NCBI GenBank assembly: GCA_963718405.1
Contig: CAVQYZ010000002.1
Location: 1,426,001 to 1,490,000 of the forward strand
Direction: 5' to 3'
Length of the DNA: 64,000 nucleotides
Source: Bog-756 sp963718405
Lineage (GTDB): Bacteria > Actinomycetota > Acidimicrobiia > Acidimicrobiales > RAAP-2
Below, one piece after another: positions 50,419 to 58,846 of the stretch. Numbering within the stretch: the stretch's first letter is position 1; the number at the start of each line of letters is the position of its first letter. The notes below the pieces were generated by a model. It was not told where the DNA came from and made no database searches. It saw only the letters and a list, made by a program, of their open reading frames with translations. The position numbers were made by a program, and so were the translations under genes.

Positions 50419-51534
50419 GTGACCGACTCCACCATCACCGTCGACGATCTCCACGTCGACTTCTCCAGTGCCAGTGGCGAAGTCCACGCCGTGCGGGGCA
50501 TCTCGTTCTCCATCGCCCCCGAGGAGGTACTGGGCATCGTGGGCGAGTCCGGCTCGGGCAAGTCGGTGACGGCTCTGGCCGCCATGGGCCTCCTGCCCAA
50601 AAACGCCAAGGTCACCGGATCCATCCGGTTCCAGGGCCAGGAGCTACTGGGCCTCAAGGAGAAGCAGCTGTCGGGGATCCGCGGAAAGTCCATCGCCATG
50701 GTGTTCCAGGACCCCCTCACCTCGCTCAACCCCGTCTATACGGTGGGCTGGCAGATCGCCGAGGCCGTGCGGGCCCACCAGGACGTGTCCAAGGACGCCG
50801 CCCGCCAAGAGGCCATCCGCCTGCTGCAGCTGGTGGGTATCCCCGATGCCGACAACCGGGTCGACAACTATCCCCACGAGTTCTCCGGGGGCATGCGCCA
50901 ACGGGTGGTCATCGCCGTGGCCATGGCCAACGACCCGACGGTGATTTTGGCCGACGAACCGACCACTGCGCTCGACGTCACCGTGCAGGCCCAGGTGCTG
51001 AGCACCCTCAAGACGGCGCTCGACGAGACCAAGGCCTCGCTGCTGCTGATCACCCACGACCTGGGAGTGATCGCCGGTCTGGCCGATCGGGTGCTGGTGA
51101 TGTACGCCGGACGGCCGGTGGAGATCGGCTCGGTGGAACAGATCTTCTATGCCCCCTCCATGCCCTACACCCACGGGCTACTCGGTTCTCTCCCCCGGGT
51201 CGACAGCGACGGGACCGAAAGACTGCGACAGATCCCCGGCTCTCCGCCGGTCATGGTCGGGGACCGGGTCGGCTGCCCCTTCGCCCCGCGCTGCCCGATG
51301 CGGGCCACCATCTGCGACGAACAGGAGCCCGAGCTCCGCCCGGTCACGTTCCGTCCACCGACCGGCGGGGACAGCCCCAACGGCGTGGTCGGCGAGGAGG
51401 TCCAACCGGTGCGGTACGACGTCTCGGGCGGCGGCCACCTGTCCGCCTGCCACTTCGCCGACGAGGTGGCGGCCATGCCCACGGCGTCGATGTTCCCGGA
51501 TTCGTCCGTTGACCACGAGGGCGCCCTGCCGTGA
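50419..51534 (+). CDS. Peptide-type ABC transporter ATPase (DppD-like)
   Basis: 371 residues. Walker A VGESGSGKSVTALA, Q-loop VFQDPLTSLNPVY, ABC signature EFSGGMRQRVVIA, Walker B VILADEPTTALDVT and H-loop LLITHDLGVIAG. The C-terminal oligopeptide-transporter domain has the Cys cluster CPFAPRCPMRATIC, which binds an Fe-S cluster in DppD-type ATPases, and an extended tail with a further ACHF. The GTG start lies 1 base after the permease stop. The TGA overlaps the next gene's GTG. Confidence 0.94.
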   Translation: MTDSTITVDDLHVDFSSASGEVHAVRGISFSIAPEEVLGIVGESGSGKSVTALAAMGLLPKNAKVTGSIRFQGQELLGLKEKQLSGIRGKSIAMVFQDPLTSLNPVYTVGWQIAEAVRAHQDVSKDAARQEAIRLLQLVGIPDADNRVDNYPHEFSGGMRQRVVIAVAMANDPTVILADEPTTALDVTVQAQVLSTLKTALDETKASLLLITHDLGVIAGLADRVLVMYAGRPVEIGSVEQIFYAPSMPYTHGLLGSLPRVDSDGTERLRQIPGSPPVMVGDRVGCPFAPRCPMRATICDEQEPELRPVTFRPPTGGDSPNGVVGEEVQPVRYDVSGGGHLSACHFADEVAAMPTASMFPDSSVDHEGALP

Positions 51535-52577
51535 CTCCCCCGGACCCCCAGACGGCACCGACCGCGGTACGACCGGCCCCGAACGGTGACGGCTCTCCGC
51601 TCCTGTCCGTCACCGATCTGGTCAAGCACTACCCCAAACGGGGTGGTTCCTTCATCAAGCACGATGTGGGCACCATCCACGCCGTATGCGGGGTCTCCTT
51701 CGACCTCGACGAGGGTGAGACCCTGGGGCTGGTCGGCGAGTCGGGGTGTGGCAAGACCACCACCGGACGTTCGGTGCTCCAGCTGGTCATCCCGACGTCG
51801 GGGTCCGTGCGCTTCCAGGGCCGGGAGCTCATCGGGCTGGAGAAGCGCGAGCTCCGCCGGACCCGCCGCGATCTCCAGATCGTCTTTCAGGATCCCTTCG
51901 GCTCACTGGATCCGCGTATGCCGGTGGGCGAGTCGGTGGCGGAGCCTCTGCACATCCACGGGCAGTGGGGCAAACAGGGTCGCCAGCGGGTGGGTGAGGC
52001 CCTGTCACTGGTGGGACTGGAGCCGCGCTTCGCCACCCGGTTCCCCAACGAGTTCTCCGGTGGCCAACGCCAGCGGATCGGCATCGCCCGGGCCCTGGTC
52101 CTCAACCCCAAGCTGCTGGTGCTGGACGAACCGGTCTCCGCTCTCGACGTGTCCATTCAGGCCGGCGTGGTCAACCTCCTCGAAGAGCTCCAGCAGGAGC
52201 TGGGGATCGCCTACTTGTTCATTGCCCACGACCTGTCGGTGGTGCGACACATCTCCAGCCGGGTGGCGGTCATGTACCTGGGGCGGATCGTGGAAATCGG
52301 GACCCGGGCCGAGGTCTACGACCGGCCTGAGCATCCCTACACCCAGGCCCTGCTGTCGGCAGTTCCCGTCCCCGATCCCATCAAGGAACGGTCCCGTACC
52401 CATATCGTGCTCGAGGGGGACGTGCCCAGCCCCGAGAACCCGCCCAGCGGGTGCCGTTTCCGGACCCGGTGCTGGAAGGCCCAGGATGTCTGTGCCGAAC
52501 AGGTGCCCGAGCTGGTGGACCGGGGCGGCGGCCACCCCGTGGCCTGCCATTTCCCCGAACTGACCAAGGTCGTCTGA
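51531..52577 (+). CDS. Peptide-type ABC transporter ATPase (DppF-like)
   Basis: 348 residues. Walker A VGESGCGKTTTGRSVL, Q-loop VFQDPFGSLDPRM, signature EFSGGQRQRIGIARAL, Walker B LLVLDEPVSALDVS and H-loop LFIAHDLSVVRHI. The C-terminal cluster CRFRTRCWKAQDVC and a late VACHF complete the oligopeptide-type domain. GTG start overlaps the DppD TGA (GTGA). It completes a five-gene importer. Confidence 0.94.
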   Translation: MTPPDPQTAPTAVRPAPNGDGSPLLSVTDLVKHYPKRGGSFIKHDVGTIHAVCGVSFDLDEGETLGLVGESGCGKTTTGRSVLQLVIPTSGSVRFQGRELIGLEKRELRRTRRDLQIVFQDPFGSLDPRMPVGESVAEPLHIHGQWGKQGRQRVGEALSLVGLEPRFATRFPNEFSGGQRQRIGIARALVLNPKLLVLDEPVSALDVSIQAGVVNLLEELQQELGIAYLFIAHDLSVVRHISSRVAVMYLGRIVEIGTRAEVYDRPEHPYTQALLSAVPVPDPIKERSRTHIVLEGDVPSPENPPSGCRFRTRCWKAQDVCAEQVPELVDRGGGHPVACHFPELTKVV

Positions 52578-52680
52578 GCCACCCGGGGCCGGGTTCCGGT
52601 CCCGGACTCCCCAACTCCGAGTCTCCAATTCGGCGGCCCGTGGGTCCATCAACAGGCCTCGGCCCAACGGTTCGATTCGT

Positions 52681-52708
52681 TTGCCTAGTATTCCGATGGT
52701 AATACTAT
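52681..52708 (+). promoter_or_regulatory. Promoter with dyad operator for the carbonic anhydrase
   Basis: TTGCCT (52681-52686), 16 bases, TACTAT (52703-52708). Within the spacer and into the -10 lies a perfect dyad AGTATT (52687-52692)-8-AATACT (52701-52706). Transcription would begin about 52715, leaving a leader of about 110 bases that contains the hairpin listed next. Confidence 0.6.
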
Positions 52709-52719
52709 GAATTGGGGTC

Positions 52720-52769
52720 GGACAGCCGGTGGGTCCCGTTCGTACGGGCTCAGAACCCACCGGCTGTCC
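52720..52769 (+). promoter_or_regulatory. Nested hairpin in the carbonic anhydrase leader
   Basis: GGACAGCCGGTGGGT (52720-52734) pairs perfectly with ACCCACCGGCTGTCC (52755-52769). Within it CCCGT (52735-52739) pairs with ACGGG (52744-52748) around TCGT, and CTCAGA (52749-52754) is left unpaired on the 3' side. It begins a few bases after the predicted transcription start and ends 56 bases before the ATG. No U-run follows, so it is more likely a 5'-leader element than a terminator of the upstream operon. No known riboswitch class was recognised. Confidence 0.7.
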
Positions 52770-52825
52770 CCCGCCCGCTCCCCACACCGACGACCAAGTA
52801 ATCCACCGAACAAGCGAGGTATCCC

Positions 52826-53404
52826 ATGTCCATCCGTGACGAAGTACTCGAGGCCAACGACCGCTACGCCGCCTCCTTTGGCGACAAGGGCCAGCTGGCC
52901 CTGCCCCCGGCCAGACAGTTCGCCATCCTCACCTGTATGGATGCCCGCCTCGACCCCGCCGCCTACGCCGGTCTCCACGAGGGCGACGCCCACGTGATCC
53001 GCAATGCCGGCGGCCGGGCCAGCGACGACGCCATCCGATCCCTGGTGATCTCGTACAAGCTCCTCGGGACCAGGGAGTGGTTCGTCATCCACCACACCAA
53101 CTGCGGGATGGAGTTCTTCACCGACGAGGTCATGCGCCAACTGCTGGCCCACAGCCTCGAGACCGCTCAGCTCGGCCCGGACGGGTTCCACGATGTCGGG
53201 GCCGGACCCGGTTCCACCGAAGCCGCCTACGTCGACTGGCTCACCATCGCCGACAGCCACCAGAGCGTCATCGACGACGTGACCCGGATCCGCTCCCATC
53301 CACTGGTGCCGAAAGCCATCCCCATCTACGGCTACATCTACGACGTCACCACCGGGCGGCTGGTCGAGGTGACCGAAGCATCGAAAGCGGGTCTGCCGGT
53401 CTGA
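52826..53404 (+). CDS. Beta-class carbonic anhydrase
   Basis: 192 residues. Zinc ligands and catalytic dyad are visible: Cys, Asp and Arg in AILTCMDARLDP, and His and Cys in FVIHHTNCGMEFF. IRNAGGRASDDAIRSLVIS is the standard core helix. It resembles the small Rv1284-type enzymes of mycobacteria. It interconverts CO2 and bicarbonate in the cytoplasm. GAGG precedes the ATG. It has its own promoter and a structured leader, so it is not part of the ABC operon. Confidence 0.94.
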   Translation: MSIRDEVLEANDRYAASFGDKGQLALPPARQFAILTCMDARLDPAAYAGLHEGDAHVIRNAGGRASDDAIRSLVISYKLLGTREWFVIHHTNCGMEFFTDEVMRQLLAHSLETAQLGPDGFHDVGAGPGSTEAAYVDWLTIADSHQSVIDDVTRIRSHPLVPKAIPIYGYIYDVTTGRLVEVTEASKAGLPV

Positions 53405-53442
53405 TCTCTCCCCGAGGCCGCCGCCTGTCTTAAGTTAGGGGC

Positions 53443-54798
53443 ATGCGGTTCGTGATCATCGGGGGCGGCCCGGCCGGCAACCAGGCCGCTACCCATGCCG
53501 CCAGCAAGGGCGTCGAGGTCATCCTCATCGAACGGGACGTGGTCGGTGGGGCGGCCAACCTGTGGGACTGCATACCCTCCAAGGCCATGATCGCCACCGG
53601 TGGGGCCATGTCCTACCTCCATCGCATCGCCGGCATGGGGGTGGAAGGTACCGGGGGATCCCTCGACCTCGAGATGGTGCGCCAACGGATCCAGCTCATC
53701 GTCGACCGGCTGGAGCAGACCAACGAGAACATCCTGAGGAGCCAGAACGTCGAACTGGTCCGGGGATCGGCCCACCTGGCCGACGACCACACCGTGGTGG
53801 CCCAGACCGTGGACGGCGAGCTGACCTTCGAGGCCGACGCCATCCTCATCAGCACCGGGAGCCGGCCCCGGGTGCCGGACTGGGCCGTGCTCGACGCCGA
53901 CCGCATCCTGTGCACCCGGGACGCCTATCCCCCCAAGGTCCTACCTGACCACCTGGTGGTGATCGGCTCCGGCGTCACCGGAGTGGAGTTCGTCCACCTG
54001 TTCTCATCACTGGGCTCCGAGGTGACCCTCATCGTCAGCCGGCAACAGGTCCTCCCCCAAAAGGACCCCGAGGTGGCCGCGGTGCTGGAGTCCGACTTCT
54101 TCCGCCGGGGCGTGCACCTGTTGAAGGGGGCCCGGGCCATGGCCGCCGAGCGGTCCGACCACGGGGTCACCGTCCGGTGCGACGACGGGCGCGTGGTGAC
54201 CGGCTCCCACGCCCTGCTGGCGGTGGGCTCCATCCCCAACTCGGAGGGCCTCGGGCTCGACCGGGCCGGCGTGGAGGTGGACCGGGCCGGCTACGTGCCC
54301 ATCAACCGTCACTGCCAGACCAATGTGCCCCACGTCTTTGCCGCCGGTGACGTGTCGGGCAAGCTTCCTCTGTCCTCGGTGGCCTCCATGCAGGGCCGCC
54401 AGGTGGCGGACTATGTGGTCGGTGGCCACACCGTGACCCACCGGCATCCCAACTACGACAGTGCTCCGTCGGCCATCTTCACCGAGCCCGAGATCGCCGA
54501 TGTGGGTCTGGCCGAAGCCGACGCCTTCGCCGAGGGCCGCAAGATCCGGGTGACCAAGGTACCCTTTGCCGCCAGCGCCCGGGCCCTCATCGACAACGAC
54601 ACCCGGGGATTCGTGAAGATCATCACCGACCCGGCCACCGGGATCGTACTGGGAGGTTCCATCGTGGGTCAGAACGCATCCGAGCTCATCTCGGTGCTGG
54701 CCGTGGCGGTCACCGGCAAGCTCCGGGTGGCAGACATCGTGGAGTCCATGCTGGTGCACCCGACCCTGGCCGAGGCCCTGGCCGAGGCGGCCGAATGA
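53443..54798 (+). CDS. LpdA-like NAD(P)H-quinone reductase (flavoprotein disulfide reductase family without the redox disulfide)
   Basis: 451 residues. FAD loop FVIIGGGPAGNQAATHAASK, NAD(P) loop VVIGSGVTGVEFVHLFSSLG, FAD site VFAAGDVSGKLPLSSVASMQ, and a C-terminal dimerisation domain ending MLVHPTLAEALAEAAE (His-x4-Glu kept). In true disulfide reductases the N-terminal motif is GGTCxxxGCIPSK. Here it is GGAANLWDCIPSK, so the first Cys is Ala/Asn-replaced and no disulfide can form. The same change is found in mycobacterial LpdA, a quinone reductase. The start is 38 bases after the carbonic anhydrase stop. Confidence 0.9.
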   Translation: MRFVIIGGGPAGNQAATHAASKGVEVILIERDVVGGAANLWDCIPSKAMIATGGAMSYLHRIAGMGVEGTGGSLDLEMVRQRIQLIVDRLEQTNENILRSQNVELVRGSAHLADDHTVVAQTVDGELTFEADAILISTGSRPRVPDWAVLDADRILCTRDAYPPKVLPDHLVVIGSGVTGVEFVHLFSSLGSEVTLIVSRQQVLPQKDPEVAAVLESDFFRRGVHLLKGARAMAAERSDHGVTVRCDDGRVVTGSHALLAVGSIPNSEGLGLDRAGVEVDRAGYVPINRHCQTNVPHVFAAGDVSGKLPLSSVASMQGRQVADYVVGGHTVTHRHPNYDSAPSAIFTEPEIADVGLAEADAFAEGRKIRVTKVPFAASARALIDNDTRGFVKIITDPATGIVLGGSIVGQNASELISVLAVAVTGKLRVADIVESMLVHPTLAEALAEAAE

Positions 54799-54808
54799 CG
54801 GCCCGCCG

Positions 54809-55948
54809 GTGAACGGGCCCGGAGCCGCCGAGCGGCGGCGGCCCCTGGGCACCAGGGCGTGGCGGGTGGCGGTGGTGGCCCTGGCCGTGTTGGTGACCCT
54901 GGTGACGGCGGGATTGACGCTTCCCGGGATGGCCGGCGCAACCACGGCGTCCCATCCGCTTCTGGCCCCGAAGGCCGACTACACCTTCTCCTTCCGGTTC
55001 GACGGGATGACCCGCGACTACCGCCTGCACGTCCCTCCGGCCGCGGCCACCGGCAAGTCGCTGCCTCTGGTGCTCAACCTGGCCGGCGCCACCCAGAACG
55101 ACTGGCTGGAGGAGATCACCTCCCAGATGGACCCCAACGCCGACCAGAACGGCTACCTCGTGGCCTACCCTGACGGGACACGGATCTCCAAGGTGTTGAC
55201 TCCCGACCCGGTGGCCAAGCAGGCCCAGTACGGGTTCAATGCCGGCATGTGCTGCGGGCTACCGGTCACCCGCCACATCAATGACGTCGGCTTCTTGTTG
55301 AAGGTCATCTCGGACATCGCCTCCCGCACCCGGGTCGACCTGCGGCGGGTCTATGTCACCGGCATCTCCAACGGAGGGATGATGGCCTACGCCATGGCCG
55401 CCGAGGCGTCCGGCCATGTGGCCGCCATCGCCTCGGTATCGGGCCAGGTCGAGCTGCCCACCATCCACCCCAGCCGTCCGGTGCCCACCCTGGAGTTCCA
55501 CAGCATGGATGACCCCATTGCCAAGTGGGCCGGCGTACCCAACGCCCATCCCCGCCTGCGGCTCTCGGTGATGGAGGGGATCGACCAGTGGGTCAAGGCC
55601 GACGGGTGCTCCCCCACCCCCCACGACGCCAAGCCCATCGTGGGCGCCCCCGGGTCCATCTCGGCCGGGCAGACCGCCACCCTGGTCACGTACACCGGCT
55701 GTAAAGCCGGCACCGAGGTGGAGCTGTGGAGGTTCACCGGCTCCGGGCACGTGTGGCCGGGCAGCCCCTTGAACACCGGCCCCAAGAGCCAGTGGATCCT
55801 GGCCGGGGTGGGGCGAGGGATCGTGTTGGTCAACGCCGACGAGTACATGTGGCGGTTCTTCAGCCGGTACACCATTCCCCCTCCGGCCCCCATCCCGTTC
55901 CTCGACACCACCCTGGGCTTCCCGGGCATCGCCTCGTTCCCGGTGTGA
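54809..55948 (+). CDS. Secreted CE1-family esterase (PHB depolymerase/feruloyl esterase-like)
   Basis: 379 residues. Signal sequence or anchor VVALAVLVTLVTAGLTLPGM after a basic start. Alpha/beta hydrolase of the LpqC/PhaZ type: LVLNLAGATQNDW near the oxyanion hole, YVTGISNGGMMAYAMA with nucleophile Ser, HSMDDPIAKWAG with Asp, and FTGSGHVWPGSP with His. A Cys-Cys (AGMCCGLPV) typical of the family is present. It hydrolyses an ester-linked polymer or small ester outside the cell; substrate unknown. GTG start 10 bases after the lpdA-like stop. Confidence 0.85.
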   Translation: MNGPGAAERRRPLGTRAWRVAVVALAVLVTLVTAGLTLPGMAGATTASHPLLAPKADYTFSFRFDGMTRDYRLHVPPAAATGKSLPLVLNLAGATQNDWLEEITSQMDPNADQNGYLVAYPDGTRISKVLTPDPVAKQAQYGFNAGMCCGLPVTRHINDVGFLLKVISDIASRTRVDLRRVYVTGISNGGMMAYAMAAEASGHVAAIASVSGQVELPTIHPSRPVPTLEFHSMDDPIAKWAGVPNAHPRLRLSVMEGIDQWVKADGCSPTPHDAKPIVGAPGSISAGQTATLVTYTGCKAGTEVELWRFTGSGHVWPGSPLNTGPKSQWILAGVGRGIVLVNADEYMWRFFSRYTIPPPAPIPFLDTTLGFPGIASFPV

Positions 55949-56008
55949 GCGTGGCCCCGGCGTGGGCCTCCACATCCCGCCGGTGACCATCGACACCACC
56001 GGACCGCC

Positions 56009-56788
56009 GTGAGCGGGGAGACTGGAGGAATGGTGGCCGTTGTGACCCCGTTGGCCTACGGGCTGGCCGTGGTGGTCGGCCTGGGTGGCTGCGTGGGTGC
56101 GTGCCTGGCGGCCCGGCGCTGGCCCGGGGGCTGGACCACCGTGGTGTGCTGGGTGGTCGGGATCCTGCTGGCTCTCGATGCCGGGAGCTTCACGGTCAGC
56201 CTCATCGTGGCGGGAACCTGGTCGGCCAAGACCTCCCTGCCCCTGCCCCTGTGCGACGTGGCCGTGCTCATCGCCGCCGCGGCCTGCTTCTGGCGCATTC
56301 CCCTGCTGGTCGAGCTGACCTACTTCTGGGGTCTGGCGGGCACCCTCCAGGGCGTGCTCACCCCGGACCTCTCGGTGGGCTTCCCCCATCTGGTCTTCTG
56401 GCAGTACACCGTCGGTCACCTGGGCATCGTCTTCGCCGCCCTGTTCCTGGTGGCCGGAGTGGGGTGCAAGCCCCGGCCCCGGGCGGTACCCCGGGTCTTC
56501 GCCGTGACCCTGGCCTACACCGCACTGGTGGGGTTGGTGGACGCCCTGACGGGTGCCAATTACATGTTCCTGCGGACCCCGCCGGGCGAGTGGACCCTCC
56601 TGCGGATCCTGGGCCCGTGGCCGTGGTACCTGGCCAGCGCGGCCGCTGTGGCCCTGGTGCTGTTCACCGCTCTCGACGCACCCTTCTGGTCGGGAAGGCG
56701 GAGGGAGGCCGGGCGTTCGGCCCCCCGGACCGGGAACGACACCGGCCGGCCGGCCATGGCCACCCGGCCGTCACTCGGCGCCCGATGA
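56009..56788 (+). CDS. TIGR02206 (YwaF-like) integral membrane protein
   Basis: 259 residues, about six or seven membrane segments. Family marks: LPLPLCDVAVLIAAAACFW, ELTYFWGLAGTLQGVLTPDL, FPHLVFWQYTVGHLGIVFAA, GANYMFLRTPPGEWTLL and LGPWPWYLASAAA. Role unknown in the family. The GTG at 56009 is used; ATG 56030 is abutted by GGAGGA with no spacer, so a start a little further downstream is possible. The stop overlaps the MFS ATG (ATGA). Confidence 0.83.
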   Translation: MSGETGGMVAVVTPLAYGLAVVVGLGGCVGACLAARRWPGGWTTVVCWVVGILLALDAGSFTVSLIVAGTWSAKTSLPLPLCDVAVLIAAAACFWRIPLLVELTYFWGLAGTLQGVLTPDLSVGFPHLVFWQYTVGHLGIVFAALFLVAGVGCKPRPRAVPRVFAVTLAYTALVGLVDALTGANYMFLRTPPGEWTLLRILGPWPWYLASAAAVALVLFTALDAPFWSGRRREAGRSAPRTGNDTGRPAMATRPSLGAR

Positions 56789-58104
56789 CCGCCGACACTC
56801 CCGAGGACCGGTCCAGCTCCACCGACGCCGACACCGCCGTCCACCGCCCGCTCTCACTGCACGGCTGGACCGACCCCGCCGTGGTGGGCCTGGGCATCGT
56901 GGCCCTGGCGGCGGGCTTCGGCCAGTTCGGCCTGACCGCCACCCTGGGCGACGTGGCCCGCCACTTCGGCCACCAGGTGAACGGCTCATCACTGGCGGAC
57001 CAGGCCGGGCTGTCGGGGACCCAGCTGGGCCTGGGACTGGCGGTGATCCGGTTGGCCTCCCTGGGCGGGCTGCCCCTGGCCGGTCTGGCGGACCGCATCG
57101 GGCGGCGGCGGGTACTGCTGGTGGCCTGCGGCCTGGGCCTGGCGCTCACGGCGGCCTCGGCCATCGGGCCCGGGTACTGGTGGTTCGTGGTCATCTTCGC
57201 CTTCGGCCGGCCCTTCTTGTCGGCGGCCTATGCCGTGGCCCAGGTGGGGGCGGCCGAGGAGACCGCTTCGGCCCAGCGGGCCTCGGCCATGGCCCTGGTG
57301 GCCGCGGGTTACGCCGTAGGGGCCGGGGCCACGGCGGTGCTCTACGGGGCCACCGGCCACGTCCTCGGGTACCGGGGCATCCTGGTGCTGGCCCTGGTGC
57401 CCCTCATCGGTCTCCCCTTCGTGGCCCGCTGGGTCACCGAGCCGGACCGGTACGTGGTGTCCGAGCGCTCCCGTCACCAACGGCGACCGGTCCTCGGGGT
57501 GGTGGCCCGCCCCTACCGGGCCCGGTTGGTGGTGGTGACCACCCTGGTGTTCTTTCTGGCCGTGATCACCGGGCCGGCCAACAGCTTCGTCTTCTTGTAC
57601 TCCCAGAACGTCAAGCACTTCCCCGGGTACGCCGAGTCGGCCATGGTGGTGGGGGCCGGCATCCTGGGCTTCGGCGGGCTGTTGGCCGGGGTGCGCCTGG
57701 CCAATCGGATCGGGCGCCGGCCGACGGCCATGGGGGCCATGGTGGGCATCGGGCTGTCGGGCATCGCCTGCTACAGCGGGAGTGGTGTGGCCCTGGTGGT
57801 GGGGTACCTGTGCGGGATCACCGCCGGGGGGGTCATCGCCCCGGCGGCCGGGGCCTTCGTCAACGAACTGTTCCCGACGTCGGTGCGGGCCTCGGTGGCC
57901 GGATGGAACGTGGCCGGAGCGGTGCTCGGTGCGGTGGTGGGACTGGTGGTGTTCGGGGCCATCGCCAACGCCGGCCACCGGTTCGGTCCAGCGGCCCTGA
58001 TCACCTTCGTCCCGGCCATGGCGGTGAGCGGACTGGTGTGGTTCCTCCCGGAGACCCGGGGCCACGAACCCGAGTGGTTCTGGCCCGCGGACGCCTCCGG
58101 TTAG
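56785..58104 (+). CDS. MFS transporter
   Basis: 439 residues, twelve predicted membrane segments. The MFS loop 2-3 signature is GLADRIGRRRVLLVACG, repeated in the second half as RLANRIGRRPTAMGAMVG. PTSVRASVAGWNVAGAVLGA in segment 11 and an end LPETRGHEPEWFW (PETKG-like motif of sugar/metabolite transporters) place it in the sugar/aromatic-acid symporter branch. Substrate unknown. ATG overlaps the stop of the TIGR02206 gene. Confidence 0.9.
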   Translation: MTADTPEDRSSSTDADTAVHRPLSLHGWTDPAVVGLGIVALAAGFGQFGLTATLGDVARHFGHQVNGSSLADQAGLSGTQLGLGLAVIRLASLGGLPLAGLADRIGRRRVLLVACGLGLALTAASAIGPGYWWFVVIFAFGRPFLSAAYAVAQVGAAEETASAQRASAMALVAAGYAVGAGATAVLYGATGHVLGYRGILVLALVPLIGLPFVARWVTEPDRYVVSERSRHQRRPVLGVVARPYRARLVVVTTLVFFLAVITGPANSFVFLYSQNVKHFPGYAESAMVVGAGILGFGGLLAGVRLANRIGRRPTAMGAMVGIGLSGIACYSGSGVALVVGYLCGITAGGVIAPAAGAFVNELFPTSVRASVAGWNVAGAVLGAVVGLVVFGAIANAGHRFGPAALITFVPAMAVSGLVWFLPETRGHEPEWFWPADASG

Positions 58105-58164
58105 GACGGAGCCCTGACCCGCCCGCGCCTCCTGGCCCACCGACGGCCGTGGCTGGCCCCCGGC

Positions 58165-58534
58165 GTGGTGGTGGCGGCGCTGGCCTACGCCGGCCTGGCT
58201 TCGTTCACCCGTCCGTTCACCGTCGGCGCCGACGCCGTGGTGGCCCTCCCTCTGGCGGTGGCGGTGGTGGCCTTGATGATCCGCTCCCGGTCGTCCCGAA
58301 TTCGAGCCGCCGACCGAGCCGGGCCGGCCCGCCCGGCGGTCGCCGGGGTCTGTGGCGTGGGCTGTCCTGGCCGCGGTGGCCATCGGGTGGGAGCTGTTCT
58401 GCTTCACCTCCGACCCCCGCAGCGCACATCCCACACTGAGCTCCCTCATGGATATGGCCGACGCCACCCGCTGGGGCCAGGTCTTGTTGTTTGCGGCGTG
58501 GATGGCCCTCGGCTGGTATCTGGTCGTGAGTTGA
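58165..58534 (+). CDS. Small membrane protein (DUF6186-like), one frame break
   Basis: About 123 residues in two frames. Segments LAYAGLASFTRPFTVGADAV and AVVALPLAVAVVALMIRS, then after a one-base shift near 58318-58345 VAWAVLAAVAIGWELFCF, and a final LLFAAWMALGWYLVV. The end resembles the WxWLGWH ending of the next gene. The open frame extends upstream to 58105 without ATG, GTG or TTG (a CTG at 58114 follows GGACGGAG), so the true start is uncertain. Its TGA overlaps the TTG of the next gene. Function unknown. Confidence 0.55.
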
Positions 58535-58731
58535 GCGATCGCCAGTGGACCCTGGCGGTATGGGCGCTTCTGGGCGCCCTGACCGTGGTCGGTGTGGCGG
58601 TGACGGCCCTGTCCCGCGGCCGGTTCGCCGGGCCGGCCAGCCTGGTGCACCGGATCACCGCGGTGCGCGGCGGTCGGGTGGTCCTGGTGGTGGCGTGGAT
58701 GTGGCTCGGATGGCACGCCTTCGCCCGTTGA
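58531..58731 (+). CDS. DUF6186-like small membrane protein
   Basis: 66 residues starting at TTG 58531, which overlaps the preceding TGA. Two membrane segments (WTLAVWALLGALTVVGVAVT and VVLVVAWMWLGWHAFAR) joined by a basic loop (SRGRFAGPASLVHRITA). The WxWLGWHxFAR ending is typical of actinobacterial DUF6186 proteins. Role unknown. It is the last gene of the overlapping membrane-protein chain that begins at 56009. Confidence 0.65.
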   Translation: MSDRQWTLAVWALLGALTVVGVAVTALSRGRFAGPASLVHRITAVRGGRVVLVVAWMWLGWHAFAR

Positions 58732-58846
58732 TCCCCGGCGGCACCGGTGCACTATCGATGGCAGCCACCACCCCGGCGATGCATCATGGGGGTATGGACG
58801 GCGACACGGCGGCCGGCCCTCGTAGAGGCGCCGGCAGCGAGGGACG

